From the NCBI GenBank assembly GCA_965220415.1, contig OZ244829.1:930001-994000 (forward strand): a stretch of DNA of 64,000 nucleotides, read 5' to 3'. This document shows positions 1 through 8,483 of this stretch, piece after piece; position 1 is the stretch's first letter; each line of letters starts with the position of its first letter. The translations under genes and the position numbers were made by a program. The notes beneath the pieces were generated by a model, which saw only the letters and a program-made list of their open reading frames with translations, ran no database searches and was not told the DNA's origin. The stretch comes from JAJDTR01 sp965220415 (lineage in GTDB: Bacteria; Poribacteria; WGA-4E; JAJDTR01).

Positions 1-118
1 GAGCGGTTGCAGTTTGGGTTGAAAAGCTATTGTTGGATTGGTTGACAGTGAGGCTGACAGCCGCTATCGCGATCGCCGCGAATAGAAGCAGCCAGCGGAT
101 TGACTTGAGTCGGGACAT
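1..118 (-). CDS. 5' end of an exported or membrane-anchored protein (truncated by window edge)
   Basis: Reading the minus strand from ATG at 118, preceded by a TTGGAGGTG ribosome site, gives 39 residues before the window ends. The start is basic (MSRLKSIRW), followed by a hydrophobic stretch LLLFAAIAIAAVSLTV and then a polar S/T/N/Q-rich segment. This is the layout of a signal peptide or signal anchor. Nothing of the mature domain is visible, so no function is assigned. It lies downstream of Hsp20 on the same strand but is separated from it by a terminator. A periplasmic quality-control protein would fit the neighbourhood, but that is only a guess. Confidence 0.6.
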   Translation of the reverse strand, partial: MSRLKSIRWLLLFAAIAIAAVSLTVNQSNNSFSTQTATA

Positions 119-252
119 AGTAACACCTCCAATTTTTCCCAAAGACACACTTTTATAAAAACGAAAGTTTCATGAAAGTTTAGAACCGTAAAATTGCCGC
201 GACGGTCGGCGGCAAAACACAGATTGCTTTAGCACTTCCGGGTTGATGGCAT

Positions 253-286
253 AAAAAAGCGCCCTGTCCTTGCAGACAGAGCGCTT
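253..286 (-). terminator. Rho-independent terminator of hsp20
   Basis: A stem of AAGCGC-C-CTGTC pairing with GACAG-A-GCGCTT encloses a six-base loop. On the minus strand it is followed by a run of six T. It lies 24 bases after the hsp20 stop codon. Confidence 0.85.
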
Positions 287-309
287 CATTGGCGGAACGA
301 ATTCCGTGT

Positions 310-762
310 TTATGATTCGGTCCGAATCGGAATCTCCTTTGCTTCCTCTTTCCTAGATTTTGGCACCGAGATTGTTAGAACACCTCTCTTGAAGGAGGCG
401 TCTATATCTTCAGTGCGGAGATTCTTCGGAAGGCTAAACGAACGCTGGAACTGTCCGTAACTCCGCTCAACCAAGCGATAGCCAGCGTTTTTATCCTTCG
501 ATTCACTCTTTTTCTCACCCTTAATGGTCAGGACGTTTTCTGTGACGGACACCTGAACATCGTCTTCGGATAATCCGGGGACCTCTGCGTGGAACTCAAC
601 GTGGTCATCGGAATCCACGACATCAACCAGTGGAGCCCAAGCGCTATCTTTCGTCGAACGCGAAACGCCATGGCTGCCAAAGAAGTTGTCGAATATCCGA
701 TCGATTTCTCTGCGGGACGAAAAGATGTCCTGGAGTGGTTTCCATGTGGTTAGGCTTGTCAT
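310..762 (-). CDS. Hsp20/alpha-crystallin small heat-shock protein
   Basis: This 150-residue protein is a small ATP-independent holdase that binds unfolding proteins in the cytoplasm. The alpha-crystallin domain spans about residues 44-136 and shows the family signature near GVLTISVPK (127-135). The C-terminal IxI motif used for oligomer contacts is present as IPI (144-146). The length is normal for bacterial Hsp20. ATG at 762 follows an AAGGAGG site at good spacing, so the start is firm. The gene is monocistronic, ending in its own terminator. No heat-shock operator (CIRCE or ROSE-like) was recognised upstream. Confidence 0.95.
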   Translation of the reverse strand: MTSLTTWKPLQDIFSSRREIDRIFDNFFGSHGVSRSTKDSAWAPLVDVVDSDDHVEFHAEVPGLSEDDVQVSVTENVLTIKGEKKSESKDKNAGYRLVERSYGQFQRSFSLPKNLRTEDIDASFKRGVLTISVPKSRKEEAKEIPIRTES

Positions 763-1175
763 TTTGTGTTCCTCCTTAAGTGTTGTTGGGTTGATAATTT
801 ATCACCGATTTTCGGTTCAATCTGGTTATGAGCAAATCACATGCCAAAATCGATTTCATCGCTGAACGAACATTATGACCCTTAACTTTTTCGCCCGCGG
901 CAACAATCTCATGCGCTGTGAAAGCAGTGTTCACCCCTGTTTATCGTTAATTTCTATTGGGAAACAGGGTGTACTGAAATTCCATTAGCCAATCTTGGAA
1001 ACGGCTTTGGGAAGGATGGGGTGTAGGAAAATCGGCGTGAAGTTGACGCAAAGCGCCATTTTGGCATCATTTAGCGGCGGTCCTGCCAAGATGGACGATT
1101 TGGATCGTCGAAGGATAATTGCGTTTGGCGCTTCTGGAATCTTCCTGGGGACGGGTTTGGATTAGCGTGCTCACA
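763..1175. other. Intergenic region, no gene recognised
   Basis: 413 bases between hsp20 (start side) and the DUF1232 gene (3' side). Open frames here are short, unsupported by ribosome sites and antisense or out of frame to neighbours. No clear repeat, terminator or RNA gene is seen. Confidence 0.5.
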
Positions 1176-1523
1176 TTACTGACCACTGGAAATGCGTTCC
1201 ACGTGTTCGCGCACGATGTGTTCCGGCGCCAGTTTAATGAACAACCACGCGCCTGGGACTGAAATTGCGAGCAAGCCGATAATGACGTCATCCGCCTTGC
1301 CAATTACCGGAAGGAAGTCCAAATCAAGGGGATTTATGAAGTAAAGGATGGCAAACAGCACGGCAAGAATCTCGAACAGAACGAGAATCGCTTTTCGATA
1401 GACGGGAATCCGGCTGTCCCAAAAGAGCCGCCAAGCCAGCTTGGCAAAGTTTGGCAAGTGATAGAGGAGGCGCAAGAAACGAAGAGATTTAGGGCCTTTG
1501 CCGCCCATGAAAGAGAAATTCAT
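1176..1523 (-). CDS. DUF1232 (YkvA-like) small membrane protein
   Basis: The 115-residue protein carries the DUF1232 core YFINPLDLDFLPVIGKADD (residues 61-79), matching the family pattern of aromatic-x3-PxDLxPxxIPxxGxxDD. Hydrophobic segments lie at about 45-63 and 80-98. Family members are small membrane-associated proteins of unknown function; some occur near stress or cation-resistance genes. The ribosome site before ATG 1523 is weak, and Met at residue 6 is an alternative start. The gene stands alone on the minus strand, divergent from the plus-strand catabolic cluster. Confidence 0.8.
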   Translation of the reverse strand: MNFSFMGGKGPKSLRFLRLLYHLPNFAKLAWRLFWDSRIPVYRKAILVLFEILAVLFAILYFINPLDLDFLPVIGKADDVIIGLLAISVPGAWLFIKLAPEHIVREHVERISSGQ

Positions 1524-1792
1524 GTGTGATATTTCACCGATTGCGTATTGAGGAGGTTACACGTTTAATGGTGACAAACTACGCGCCCCAGAACAATTGA
1601 TTATAGCTGAAAGTCGGAGGTTTACGCAATGAAAATAGCGGGATCGCTTATTCATGGAGGTGCGACATCACCGCTTGAAGCGATGTCAATCACCGGATAT
1701 TTTCGAATCACACGTATGTTCAAAAAACGCTTGCCCGAATACCCTGATTCTGATACACTGTCTCAAATATGTGGATAGCGGGATATGACAAC

Positions 1793-2000
1793 GTATACTT
1801 TGCGTTGGGTATTATTGGACTTTCTTTTCCAGTGATAATTGGTTCTAATAGGACTTAAGTAGCACCAGCAGGTCGGGAATCGCAGTTCCCTCGTACGGGG
1901 GTCGCGACCTGGAGATCGCGGGATCTCTATCGCACTCATTATTCATTCGCTTGATCCTACAGAAGACGCAATTTCTGACAGCGCGGAGTATAGATTCAAA
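1793..2000. repeat. Dispersed repeat C, copy 1
   Basis: This stretch shares ordered blocks with the region at 7811-8359: the opening TTGCGTTGGGTA, a central CAGCAGGTCG, and a closing segment ending in GAGTATAG or AAGTATAG. The blocks are separated by unequal lengths, so the family is decayed. It fills most of the gap between the divergent DUF1232 and sugar-isomerase genes. Confidence 0.5.
1920..1957 (+). repeat. 38-bp dispersed repeat (GGGATC...GATCC), copy
   Basis: This copy begins GGGATCTCTATCGC and ends CGCTTGATCC, exactly 38 bases. Close relatives occur at 8043, 8101, 26320, 28078, 51614, 51707 and 56583, and in reverse at 27711. Confidence 0.75.
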
Positions 2001-2076
2001 GTTCATCACACACAAATAGGCGCAACGTTGGCCATGAACCACGTCATGGTGTCCCGATTTGAGTTGAGGAGGGTCT

Positions 2077-2940
2077 ATGAGATTAGGGTTTCTCACAACA
2101 TATTCTGAAGAAATGGTCGAATTTGCCGGCAACGACGAATCGTTTGAATGTCTGGAAATTAATGGTCCGCCGGACGAGTGGATTGGTAATTCGGGCAAAG
2201 CCAAATCGGCTCGAAGCAGAGCGAAAGCACTGCTTGACGAGAACGAGTTGACAATAGCGTCTTTCCTATATTTGAACTTCCCTCGGATTGAGAGCTCGGG
2301 ACGGGAACTGTCCAAACATCTGAATTTCCTAGAGCAACTCATGGATACCTGCAATGATATGGGCGTCACTGTTATAACGGGGGCGGGACCGATGGGCTAT
2401 GACCCTAGCGTCAGCCTTGAAGAGAATGTCGCGCGCTACAAGAAGGTTTATTCTCGCGTTGCCAAGATCGCTGAAGACTACGGGGTAAAGATTGCCTTTG
2501 AGAATTGGCCCGGGGCTGGCCCCTTCGCCGAGGGAGGAAACTTGACAGTAACACCTGAAGCCTGGGGATTGATGTTTGACGCTGTGCCGTCAAAGCAAAT
2601 CGGTCTGGAATTCGACCCCTCCCATCTGCTCTGGCAATGGATTGATCCGTTCGCCGCATTCGACGAGTTTTTTGATCGCGTTTATGTGTTGCACGCCAAA
2701 GATACGGAGATTTTTGAAGATCGCCTCACGCGAAGTGGTGTCTTCAGCAAAGGTTGGTGGCGCTACCGACTGCCTGGATTCGCCAAATTCGATTGGCACC
2801 GCTTGTTCGCCATTGCGCACGAGCGCGGATTTGAGGATGCGGTCATAATCGAGCATGAAGACGCAGTTTTTGACGGTGAGAGGCGTCAAGAAGGATTTCA
2901 TCGTTGCGGTCAGTTCCTTAAGGGCTGTATCTTGGATTAG
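2077..2940 (+). CDS. Sugar phosphate isomerase/epimerase (xylose-isomerase-like TIM barrel)
   Basis: The 287-residue protein has the AP-endonuclease-2/xylose-isomerase-like TIM-barrel fold. Likely metal ligands are Glu in AFENWPG, Asp and His in EFDPSHL, His in VLHAKD and Glu in IIEHED. Members isomerise or epimerise sugars, inositols or their phosphates; the exact substrate cannot be read. ATG 2077 follows a GAGGAGGG site. It opens a plus-strand run of catabolic genes with short gaps (aldolase, adenosyltransferase, dehydrogenase, SDR), which suggests breakdown of a sugar acid or polyol. Confident on family, not on substrate. Confidence 0.9.
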   Translation: MRLGFLTTYSEEMVEFAGNDESFECLEINGPPDEWIGNSGKAKSARSRAKALLDENELTIASFLYLNFPRIESSGRELSKHLNFLEQLMDTCNDMGVTVITGAGPMGYDPSVSLEENVARYKKVYSRVAKIAEDYGVKIAFENWPGAGPFAEGGNLTVTPEAWGLMFDAVPSKQIGLEFDPSHLLWQWIDPFAAFDEFFDRVYVLHAKDTEIFEDRLTRSGVFSKGWWRYRLPGFAKFDWHRLFAIAHERGFEDAVIIEHEDAVFDGERRQEGFHRCGQFLKGCILD

Positions 2941-3084
2941 AATCTCCTCTCGCAGGAGTTCCCTACGAAACCAATTCTTGAACCTACCCACCGCCGTCCT
3001 GCCATCGTCTTGTTGAAATCTGAAAAACGGTCAAACACTGAGATTATAATTACCGGGCAATGCCCAACTTTTGGAGGATAAATA

Positions 3085-3840
3085 ATGGAAATAAGACCTA
3101 ATCGAGTCAAACGCAAACTGGCTTCCGGGGAAACCGCCTATGTGGCTGGCGGTCTCACACACCCCGACGACATTGATGCATTCGGCCCCCTCGGCTTTGA
3201 CGGGTTTTGGCTTGAGGGAGAACATGGCGGAGTAGACCCGTCCGAACTCGGCAATCTGACCCGAGCGTGCGACATTTGGGGAATGACGTCAATTGTTCGC
3301 ATCAATCAAAACAACCAAGGCATCATCTACCGCACGCTGGATCGGGGTGCCCAAGGCATCGTTGTCCCACACGTGAATACAAAGGAGGAAGCCCAGAATG
3401 TGGCGGATGGCGGCAGGTTCGCACCCGTCGGATACCGAGGGATGTTTGGCAGCCGGCAGAGTTTCGCGGTGCCCGATTTTTACGAACTCGCAAATGACGA
3501 GACGCTGTTAATCGTGTTAATAGAAGACATCGCTGCCATACGAAATCTCGATGAAATCTTGACTGTTGACCAGATTGACGTGTTTTTCGTGGCACCTTCC
3601 GATCTGGCGACATCAATGGGGTACCTTGGAGGTGTAGGTCACCCCGAGGTGCAACGCACTATTGATGAAGCCCACCAACGAATTCAAGCCGCCGGACGTA
3701 TCGCGGGCGCCATGGTGAGCAACGACAATGTCGCAAAATACGCAGAAGCCGGCGTTCGATTCCTATTTACCACAATCGGCGGCTGGCTTTCGGCTGGTGC
3801 GGCAGAGTTCATGGAGCGCGCCGAGGCCGCCAAGAAGTAG
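3085..3840 (+). CDS. HpcH/HpaI-family class II aldolase
   Basis: This 251-residue protein belongs to the 2-oxo-acid aldolase family (HpaI, GarL, RhmA type), which cleaves 2-keto-3-deoxy acids into pyruvate and an aldehyde using a divalent metal. Expected catalytic and metal residues are in place: His47 (LEGEHGG), Arg72 (SIVRIN), Glu147 (VLIEDIA) and Asp173 (VAPSDLA), very close to HpaI numbering. ATG 3085 follows TTGGAGGATAAATA. It sits between a sugar isomerase and a 2-hydroxyacid dehydrogenase, consistent with sugar-acid catabolism. A second member of the family lies at 10802-11614. Confidence 0.92.
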   Translation: MEIRPNRVKRKLASGETAYVAGGLTHPDDIDAFGPLGFDGFWLEGEHGGVDPSELGNLTRACDIWGMTSIVRINQNNQGIIYRTLDRGAQGIVVPHVNTKEEAQNVADGGRFAPVGYRGMFGSRQSFAVPDFYELANDETLLIVLIEDIAAIRNLDEILTVDQIDVFFVAPSDLATSMGYLGGVGHPEVQRTIDEAHQRIQAAGRIAGAMVSNDNVAKYAEAGVRFLFTTIGGWLSAGAAEFMERAEAAKK

Positions 3841-3874
3841 CACTATTGGTGCGAATCGTTGACAGACAACGTCT

Positions 3875-4441
3875 ATGAAGATTTATACCAAAACGGGGGA
3901 CACCGGCGAAACGGGTTTATTTGGCGGCACTCGCATCCCCAAAAACTCGTTACGCATTAATGCGATTGGTACAATTGACGAACTCAACGCGTGCATCGGG
4001 ACTGCACGATCGCAGATTGGTGACGCGGAGATAGACAATCTGCTTCACCGGATTCAGAATGAACTTTTCAATATTGGCGCGGATCTCGCGACCTTAGACA
4101 CTCATTCGAAGTCGGATGATTTACGAATCTCCTCGGATTTCGTGGAGACGCTTGAGAAGGACATCGACAGACTTGAAAACCAGCTTGCCCCGTTAACAAA
4201 TTTCATTCTTCCCGGAGGCAGTGTGGCCGGGTCAACGCTGCATCTCGCCCGAACCGCATGCCGCCGAAGTGAGCGCTGCGTTTTAAGTCTCGCGGAGTCG
4301 GAATCAATCAACCCGACGATTCTGCCCTACATGAACCGCCTGTCGGATTTCCTTTTCGTACTCGCACGCCTTGTTAACCATCGCCTGGGACAACCGGAGC
4401 CATTATGGGAGTCGCCATTGGCGCCCGACTCTGCAAAATGA
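3875..4441 (+). CDS. PduO-type ATP:cob(I)alamin adenosyltransferase
   Basis: This 188-residue enzyme transfers adenosyl from ATP to cob(I)alamin, making coenzyme B12. The N-terminal ATP-binding motif TKTGDTGETGLFGG (residues 5-18) and the IDELNACIG segment are diagnostic of the PduO family, as are the later Arg-rich TACRRSERC helix and NRLSDFLFVLAR. Length is normal. The ribosome site is weak. It lies 34 bases after the aldolase and 9 bases before the dehydrogenase, so it is probably cotranscribed with them, although no B12 enzyme is in that cluster. The class II ribonucleotide reductase at 53 kb needs its product. Confidence 0.93.
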   Translation: MKIYTKTGDTGETGLFGGTRIPKNSLRINAIGTIDELNACIGTARSQIGDAEIDNLLHRIQNELFNIGADLATLDTHSKSDDLRISSDFVETLEKDIDRLENQLAPLTNFILPGGSVAGSTLHLARTACRRSERCVLSLAESESINPTILPYMNRLSDFLFVLARLVNHRLGQPEPLWESPLAPDSAK

Positions 4442-4450
4442 GGAATAGTA

Positions 4451-5404
4451 ATGAAAATAATTGTAACAGATAGTAGTTATAGTGAAGATCTCCGTCAAAT
4501 GATACTGGATGCGGCGGGGAGTAACTGCGTTGTATTCCCGGCTTCCAGTGAGGAACTGTTGGAGGCGGTTGATGAAGAGGTGGAGGTAATCTTCGGTGGA
4601 TGCAATGAGGCAATGATGGGACAAGCACCGAATCTGAGATGGGTCCAATCCAGTTCAGCCGGAATGGACGCATTCCTGACGCCGGCGCTCCGAGACAGCG
4701 ACATCGTGGTTACAAACGCAGCAGGCCTGTACGGCCCCAATGTCGCCGATCAGGGATTCGCGCTGCTGTTGGGATTGGTTCGAGGTATTCATCATTTTGC
4801 TCGGCGTCAGGACAATCATAGATGGGACAATCGCGTACCCACCCCGATTATAGAGATACCCGGTCTCACGATTGGCATCGTCGGAATGGGCGGGATTGGC
4901 GGCTTTATGGCAAATCGGGCAAAAGGGTTTGACACACACGTAATTGCGGTTGACGCATTTCGTACCGACAAGCCGGAGAATGTTGATGAACTAATGCCAA
5001 TTGATCAGCTCCCCGATTTGATGAGCCGGTCGGATGTCGTAATGATCGCTTGTCCGCTCACGGATGAGACGCGCGGTCTGATTAACGCGAGCAATTTGGC
5101 ACTGATGAAGCCCACCGCTTACCTGATCAATGTCGCTCGCGGACCGATTGTTGACCAGGACGCACTGGTCGAAGCACTGAAAAACGGAACAATCGCTGGA
5201 GCGGGATTGGATGTGACCGAAGTCGAGCCGCTTGACAAAGATAGCCCGTTGTGGGATATGGACAACGTGATAATTACACCGCATGTCGCCGGGGTGTCGC
5301 AGCGCCGGTTTCCGCGATTGGTGGAGTTCTTCTGTGCCAATCTGAAAAAGTATTTAGCAGGTGAACCGTTGGACAACGTCGTACGGAAAGAACTCGGCTT
5401 CTAG
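4451..5404 (+). CDS. D-2-hydroxyacid dehydrogenase
   Basis: This 317-residue NAD(P)-dependent oxidoreductase reduces 2-oxo acids or oxidises D-2-hydroxy acids. The Rossmann motif GMGGIG is at 145-150. The catalytic triad of the family is visible: Arg230 (NVARG), Glu259 (EVEPL) and His278 (TPHVAG). A GAGGAATAGTA ribosome site precedes ATG 4451, overlapping the region just after the adenosyltransferase stop. With its neighbours it could interconvert a glycerate-, lactate- or phosphoglycerate-like acid produced by the aldolase. The specific substrate is not determinable. Confidence 0.92.
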   Translation: MKIIVTDSSYSEDLRQMILDAAGSNCVVFPASSEELLEAVDEEVEVIFGGCNEAMMGQAPNLRWVQSSSAGMDAFLTPALRDSDIVVTNAAGLYGPNVADQGFALLLGLVRGIHHFARRQDNHRWDNRVPTPIIEIPGLTIGIVGMGGIGGFMANRAKGFDTHVIAVDAFRTDKPENVDELMPIDQLPDLMSRSDVVMIACPLTDETRGLINASNLALMKPTAYLINVARGPIVDQDALVEALKNGTIAGAGLDVTEVEPLDKDSPLWDMDNVIITPHVAGVSQRRFPRLVEFFCANLKKYLAGEPLDNVVRKELGF

Positions 5405-5424
5405 CGAAGGAGGTTAGCCCGATC

Positions 5425-6246
5425 TTGGAAAAAAGCGGTGGGAGATTGAGGGGAAAGGTCGCCATCGTCACTGGCGCCGGAAGCCGTGAGGGTTACGCCG
5501 ACGGTACCGGACTGGCGACAGCCGTTCTTTTTGCCATGCAGGGCGCCAATGTCCTCGTGGTGGATGTCGATGCCGAGAACGCGGCGCGAACGGTTGCAGC
5601 CATTGAGGAAGCCGGGGGAGAAACATCGACGTTTGTCGCCGATGTCACACGAAGCGGCGATTGCGAGGCAATGGTTGAAGCGGCAAGCGAGCGATTCGGG
5701 CATCCAGATATCTTGTTCAACAACGTCGGCATCAGCGGGATTGGCAATCCGGGAACCGTTCTTGAAGTGGAGGAAGACGGCTGGGAACGGATGATGGATA
5801 TCAATATCAAGAGTATGATGCTTACGAGCAAGTACACCGTCCCGGCAATGACAGAATCGGGCGGCGGATCCATAATCAACGTTTCTTCAATCGCGGCTTT
5901 GCGATCCCCGAATATGGCACCCGAGGTTGCGTACGCGACCTCCAAAGGGGCGGTCATCTCGCTGACTCGAAATATGGCAGTGCACCACGGCAGGGATGGT
6001 ATTCGCGTCAACTGCATCGTGCCGGGCTACCTTTATGCCTCAATGGTTAGCAAGATATCGGACGAATACCGCGACCTGCGCCGCTGGACCGCACCGCTGG
6101 GAACGGAGGGAACGGCTTGGGATGTGGCGTGGGCAGCCGTGTTTCTCGCAAGTGACGAATCTCGCTGGATTTCGGGAGTGATGCTGCCGGTTGACGCCGG
6201 GTTACTTGCGACTACACCGCTTGCCATGTTACCTCACCTTCGTTAA
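5425..6246 (+). CDS. SDR-family oxidoreductase
   Basis: This 273-residue short-chain dehydrogenase starts at TTG 5425, chosen because AAGGAGGT lies just upstream and no better ATG exists. The cofactor loop reads TGAGSREGYADGTG, several residues longer than the classical TGxxxGIG, a recognised SDR variant. The NNVG motif, catalytic Ser in NVSSIA and YATSKG catalytic pair are present. It is the last gene of the plus-strand cluster, 20 bases after the hydroxyacid dehydrogenase. It probably acts on a sugar, polyol or ketoacid in the same pathway (inference). Confidence 0.9.
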   Translation: MEKSGGRLRGKVAIVTGAGSREGYADGTGLATAVLFAMQGANVLVVDVDAENAARTVAAIEEAGGETSTFVADVTRSGDCEAMVEAASERFGHPDILFNNVGISGIGNPGTVLEVEEDGWERMMDINIKSMMLTSKYTVPAMTESGGGSIINVSSIAALRSPNMAPEVAYATSKGAVISLTRNMAVHHGRDGIRVNCIVPGYLYASMVSKISDEYRDLRRWTAPLGTEGTAWDVAWAAVFLASDESRWISGVMLPVDAGLLATTPLAMLPHLR

Positions 6247-6784
6247 GTGGATGTTTTTTCAATTACGAATTCGTCTAGTGTAAACAAAGTAGATTTCAAG
6301 ACATAATGCAGCCAGTATTTGAGTAGTGAAAGGGGATAATTAGCTATATGACCGCGCTCTTGCCACCTAAAACGACCTACACGCTCGAGTATTATTAAGA
6401 ACCTGTATAAACATTCAATTCGCGCAAAGTGACTCAATCCGAAATCAATTATTGATCTAATGTCTCAACTGTCTTGGATGGCAATCACGCTTTCATACCA
6501 AAATTTCATACCAACGTCTTTATAGCTAGAATGTCGAAACTGCCATGAAACCAGTCATAGCAAGAGTTTTCACCCGGTCGTTGCCCTACTGAAAACACCC
6601 GTTTGGTATGAAAAGTATGAATAGTATGAAATTTCAGAGGGCTGCTAAACGACGTCATTCAGGTTATACCTACGATTTAGCGGATAGCTTCAAAATGGAT
6701 CACTCGGAAGCCCACGCATACAAAAGGTAATGTCATCACATTAAGAATTAGTTACGGATGATTCAAACCTAGAAGGAGAATCCG
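6247..6784. other. Intergenic region with a cluster of GTATGAA heptamers
   Basis: 538 bases with no credible gene. The notable content is the heptamer cluster at 6492-6630 described separately. The downstream part holds the leader of the dioxygenase gene with an AAGGAG ribosome site. Confidence 0.5.
6492..6630. promoter_or_regulatory. Candidate operator: five GTATGAA/TTCATAC heptamers
   Basis: TTCATAC occurs at 6492-6498 and 6505-6511. Its reverse complement GTATGAA occurs at 6606-6612, 6615-6621 and 6624-6630, the last three exactly 9 bases apart. The two groups face each other about 95 bases apart. This could be a regulator binding cluster for the dioxygenase gene starting at 6785, or a repeat with inverted ends; no protein is identified. 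Confidence 0.4.
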
Positions 6785-7666
6785 ATGAAAGAAACCGATG
6801 TCCCCACAATCGATCCGAACGAAATCATCGATTTCATGAATATCGATGAAACCGACTTTCGTTCATTCACTTTAGAGCAGCGAATCCGTCATTTCGAAGT
6901 TGAAGGTTACGCGGTTTTGCCCGATATATTAAGCCCGAAACACATTGCACGGCTGAAGTCGGAACTTGCGGACGCTCCGATGGGAGTAAAACCGTACAGC
7001 GACTATCAGACGGTTGGAAAACAGCAGCCGCAGTGGGTTAGCCGCGCCGTGGCAGAGCTAATCGGCCATTCGCCAACCATTGAATTCCTTACGGAACTCA
7101 TGGGACCCGATATCGTCTTTACCCGAGGATTTTTTCAGCGAACACTCCCGGGCTCACCCGGTATTTCGATGCATACCGACGGTCAACCCCACGGTTCGTC
7201 AATCTTCGACTACGAAGGGAGCTCCCCCCGACTGCTTCGGGTACTTTACTATCTTGATGACCTGTTGCCAAAGCGCTCGCCGTTCCGCTGTATACCCCGC
7301 AGCCATCTTTCTTTCCACGCTCAAGCCAGTCCCTACGTGCGCTACAAGTCGCATCCCGAAGAAATTACGCTCTGTTTAGAGGCAGGTTCTGCGGTGGTAA
7401 TTCCTAGCACGCTTTTCCATGCCACCCATCCAAACACGGACACGTCGCCTAGAGAGCTCATCCAGTTCGGCTATCGACCGGCATGGGCAGGTCCCATCCA
7501 ACCGATGGCAGAATGGGATCCCGAACTAGTGGCTGCTGCGCCCGAACAAGCCAAGCCGTTCCTGCAGAGTCCGAACACGACGGGCGGGGTTTGGGGATTG
7601 GAGCACAAACCGGAAGGAATGACAACAGATGCTCCCTCAATTAATCCAAGTCGTTGGGGGGCATAG
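6785..7666 (+). CDS. Phytanoyl-CoA dioxygenase-like Fe(II)/2-oxoglutarate oxygenase
   Basis: This 293-residue protein belongs to the PhyH-like family of non-haem iron oxygenases. The 2-His-1-carboxylate facial triad is readable as His130-x-Asp132 (SMHTDGQ) with His212 or His215 (LFHATHP), and an Arg (RELIQFGYRP) is placed to bind 2-oxoglutarate. Such enzymes hydroxylate diverse small molecules; the substrate is unknown here. ATG 6785 follows AAGGAGAATCCG. The gene is isolated, with repeat-rich DNA on both sides, and may be controlled by the heptamer cluster upstream. Confidence 0.88.
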   Translation: MKETDVPTIDPNEIIDFMNIDETDFRSFTLEQRIRHFEVEGYAVLPDILSPKHIARLKSELADAPMGVKPYSDYQTVGKQQPQWVSRAVAELIGHSPTIEFLTELMGPDIVFTRGFFQRTLPGSPGISMHTDGQPHGSSIFDYEGSSPRLLRVLYYLDDLLPKRSPFRCIPRSHLSFHAQASPYVRYKSHPEEITLCLEAGSAVVIPSTLFHATHPNTDTSPRELIQFGYRPAWAGPIQPMAEWDPELVAAAPEQAKPFLQSPNTTGGVWGLEHKPEGMTTDAPSINPSRWGA

Positions 7667-7683
7667 CACACATTAGCCTTATT

Positions 7684-7816
7684 ATAGTCAATTCAAACTT
7701 GCACACATTTCGGTAGGTGCGGTTTCCAACCGCACCTACGAGACCGGATTGATGCCGGTCAGTAGGGGGACCTGTCCTACCGCAGGTGTATAGACAATTG
7801 TTGGTTTTGATATATA
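7684..7816. repeat. Composite palindromic element P, copy 1
   Basis: Starts TATAGTCAATTC, contains a hairpin GGTAGGTGCGGTTT / AACCGCACCTACG, a second imperfect hairpin around 7744-7792, and ends TTGGTTTTGATATA. Related copies lie at 27667, 31720 (reverse) and 47463 (partial). Confidence 0.7.
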
Positions 7817-8042
7817 CCTTGCGTTGGGTAATATTGCGCTTGTTTTCGCAGCACAAGTGTGTCGCGATTGGGAGATCACAGATATCTCTAACGCAGGAAC
7901 TCCTATCGGTCAGTTGCTCCTTCGTTATCCATTTGCTAATCACTCGCTTGATTCTGCCGTTTATGGGATATTTTGGTGATTGTCTGAATCACGGATTTTC
8001 ACTGATTATACGGATTACGGAATCTCTATCAGGATCAGCTAT

Positions 8043-8080
8043 GGGATCTCTATCGCCTTCACTATCCGTTCAGTTGATGG
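8043..8080 (+). repeat. 38-bp dispersed repeat, copy
   Basis: GGGATCTCTATCGCCTTC followed by CAGTTGATGG; same length and order as the other members, one base changed in the terminal GATCC. Confidence 0.7.
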
Positions 8081-8100
8081 CTCCTTATCCAGTCGCTTGA

Positions 8101-8138
8101 GGGATCTCTATCGCCTTCCTTATCCAGTCAGTTGATCC
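8101..8138 (+). repeat. 38-bp dispersed repeat, copy
   Basis: Starts GGGATCTCTATCGCCTTC and ends CAGTTGATCC. It lies 20 bases after the previous copy, so the two form a loose tandem. Confidence 0.75.
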
Positions 8139-8483
8139 TTCTGTTGAGTAAAATTGAGCTTGTTTTCTCGACAAGTATGGATTCAAATACGACTTCCGCG
8201 GCGCCAGCAGGTCGCGATTCGGAGATGGGATCTCTATGGTCGTACAGAGGCGATCACAATCTAACAGATTGTGGTACGGAAACCATGATCTCACTTGATC
8301 GTGGCTGCTACTCTACCAGACGCTCGAAAAAACGCAACTCCCGGCAGCGTGAAGTATAGCTTTTCTATAGCCGAGGATTAACGACGCGGTAGAATTACAA
8401 CGAAGCGTGGTTTTCGAATAGCCATGAGCGTATAACAGGCATTCCAACGTTTACCCTCTGAACACACGATTAGGAGACCATCC

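Larger units (their letters stand above)
7811..8359. repeat. Dispersed repeat C, copy 2
   Basis: Shares TTGCGTTGGGTA, CAGCAGGTCGCGATTC and the ACGCAACTCCCGGCAGCG closing block with 1793-2000. It is longer because 38-bp repeats and an internal partial duplication lie inside it. Confidence 0.5.
7667..8483. other. Repeat-filled intergenic region
   Basis: 817 bases with no supported gene. It is almost entirely dispersed repeats: palindromic element P (7684-7816), repeat C copy 2 (about 7811-8359) and two 38-bp repeats (8043, 8101), with further degenerate 38-mer-like pieces near 7890-7965. Confidence 0.7.

Noticed and set aside
8043..8138. 38-bp repeats as a CRISPR array
   Set aside because: Copies are scattered, mostly single, with irregular spacing and no constant-length spacers or cas genes.
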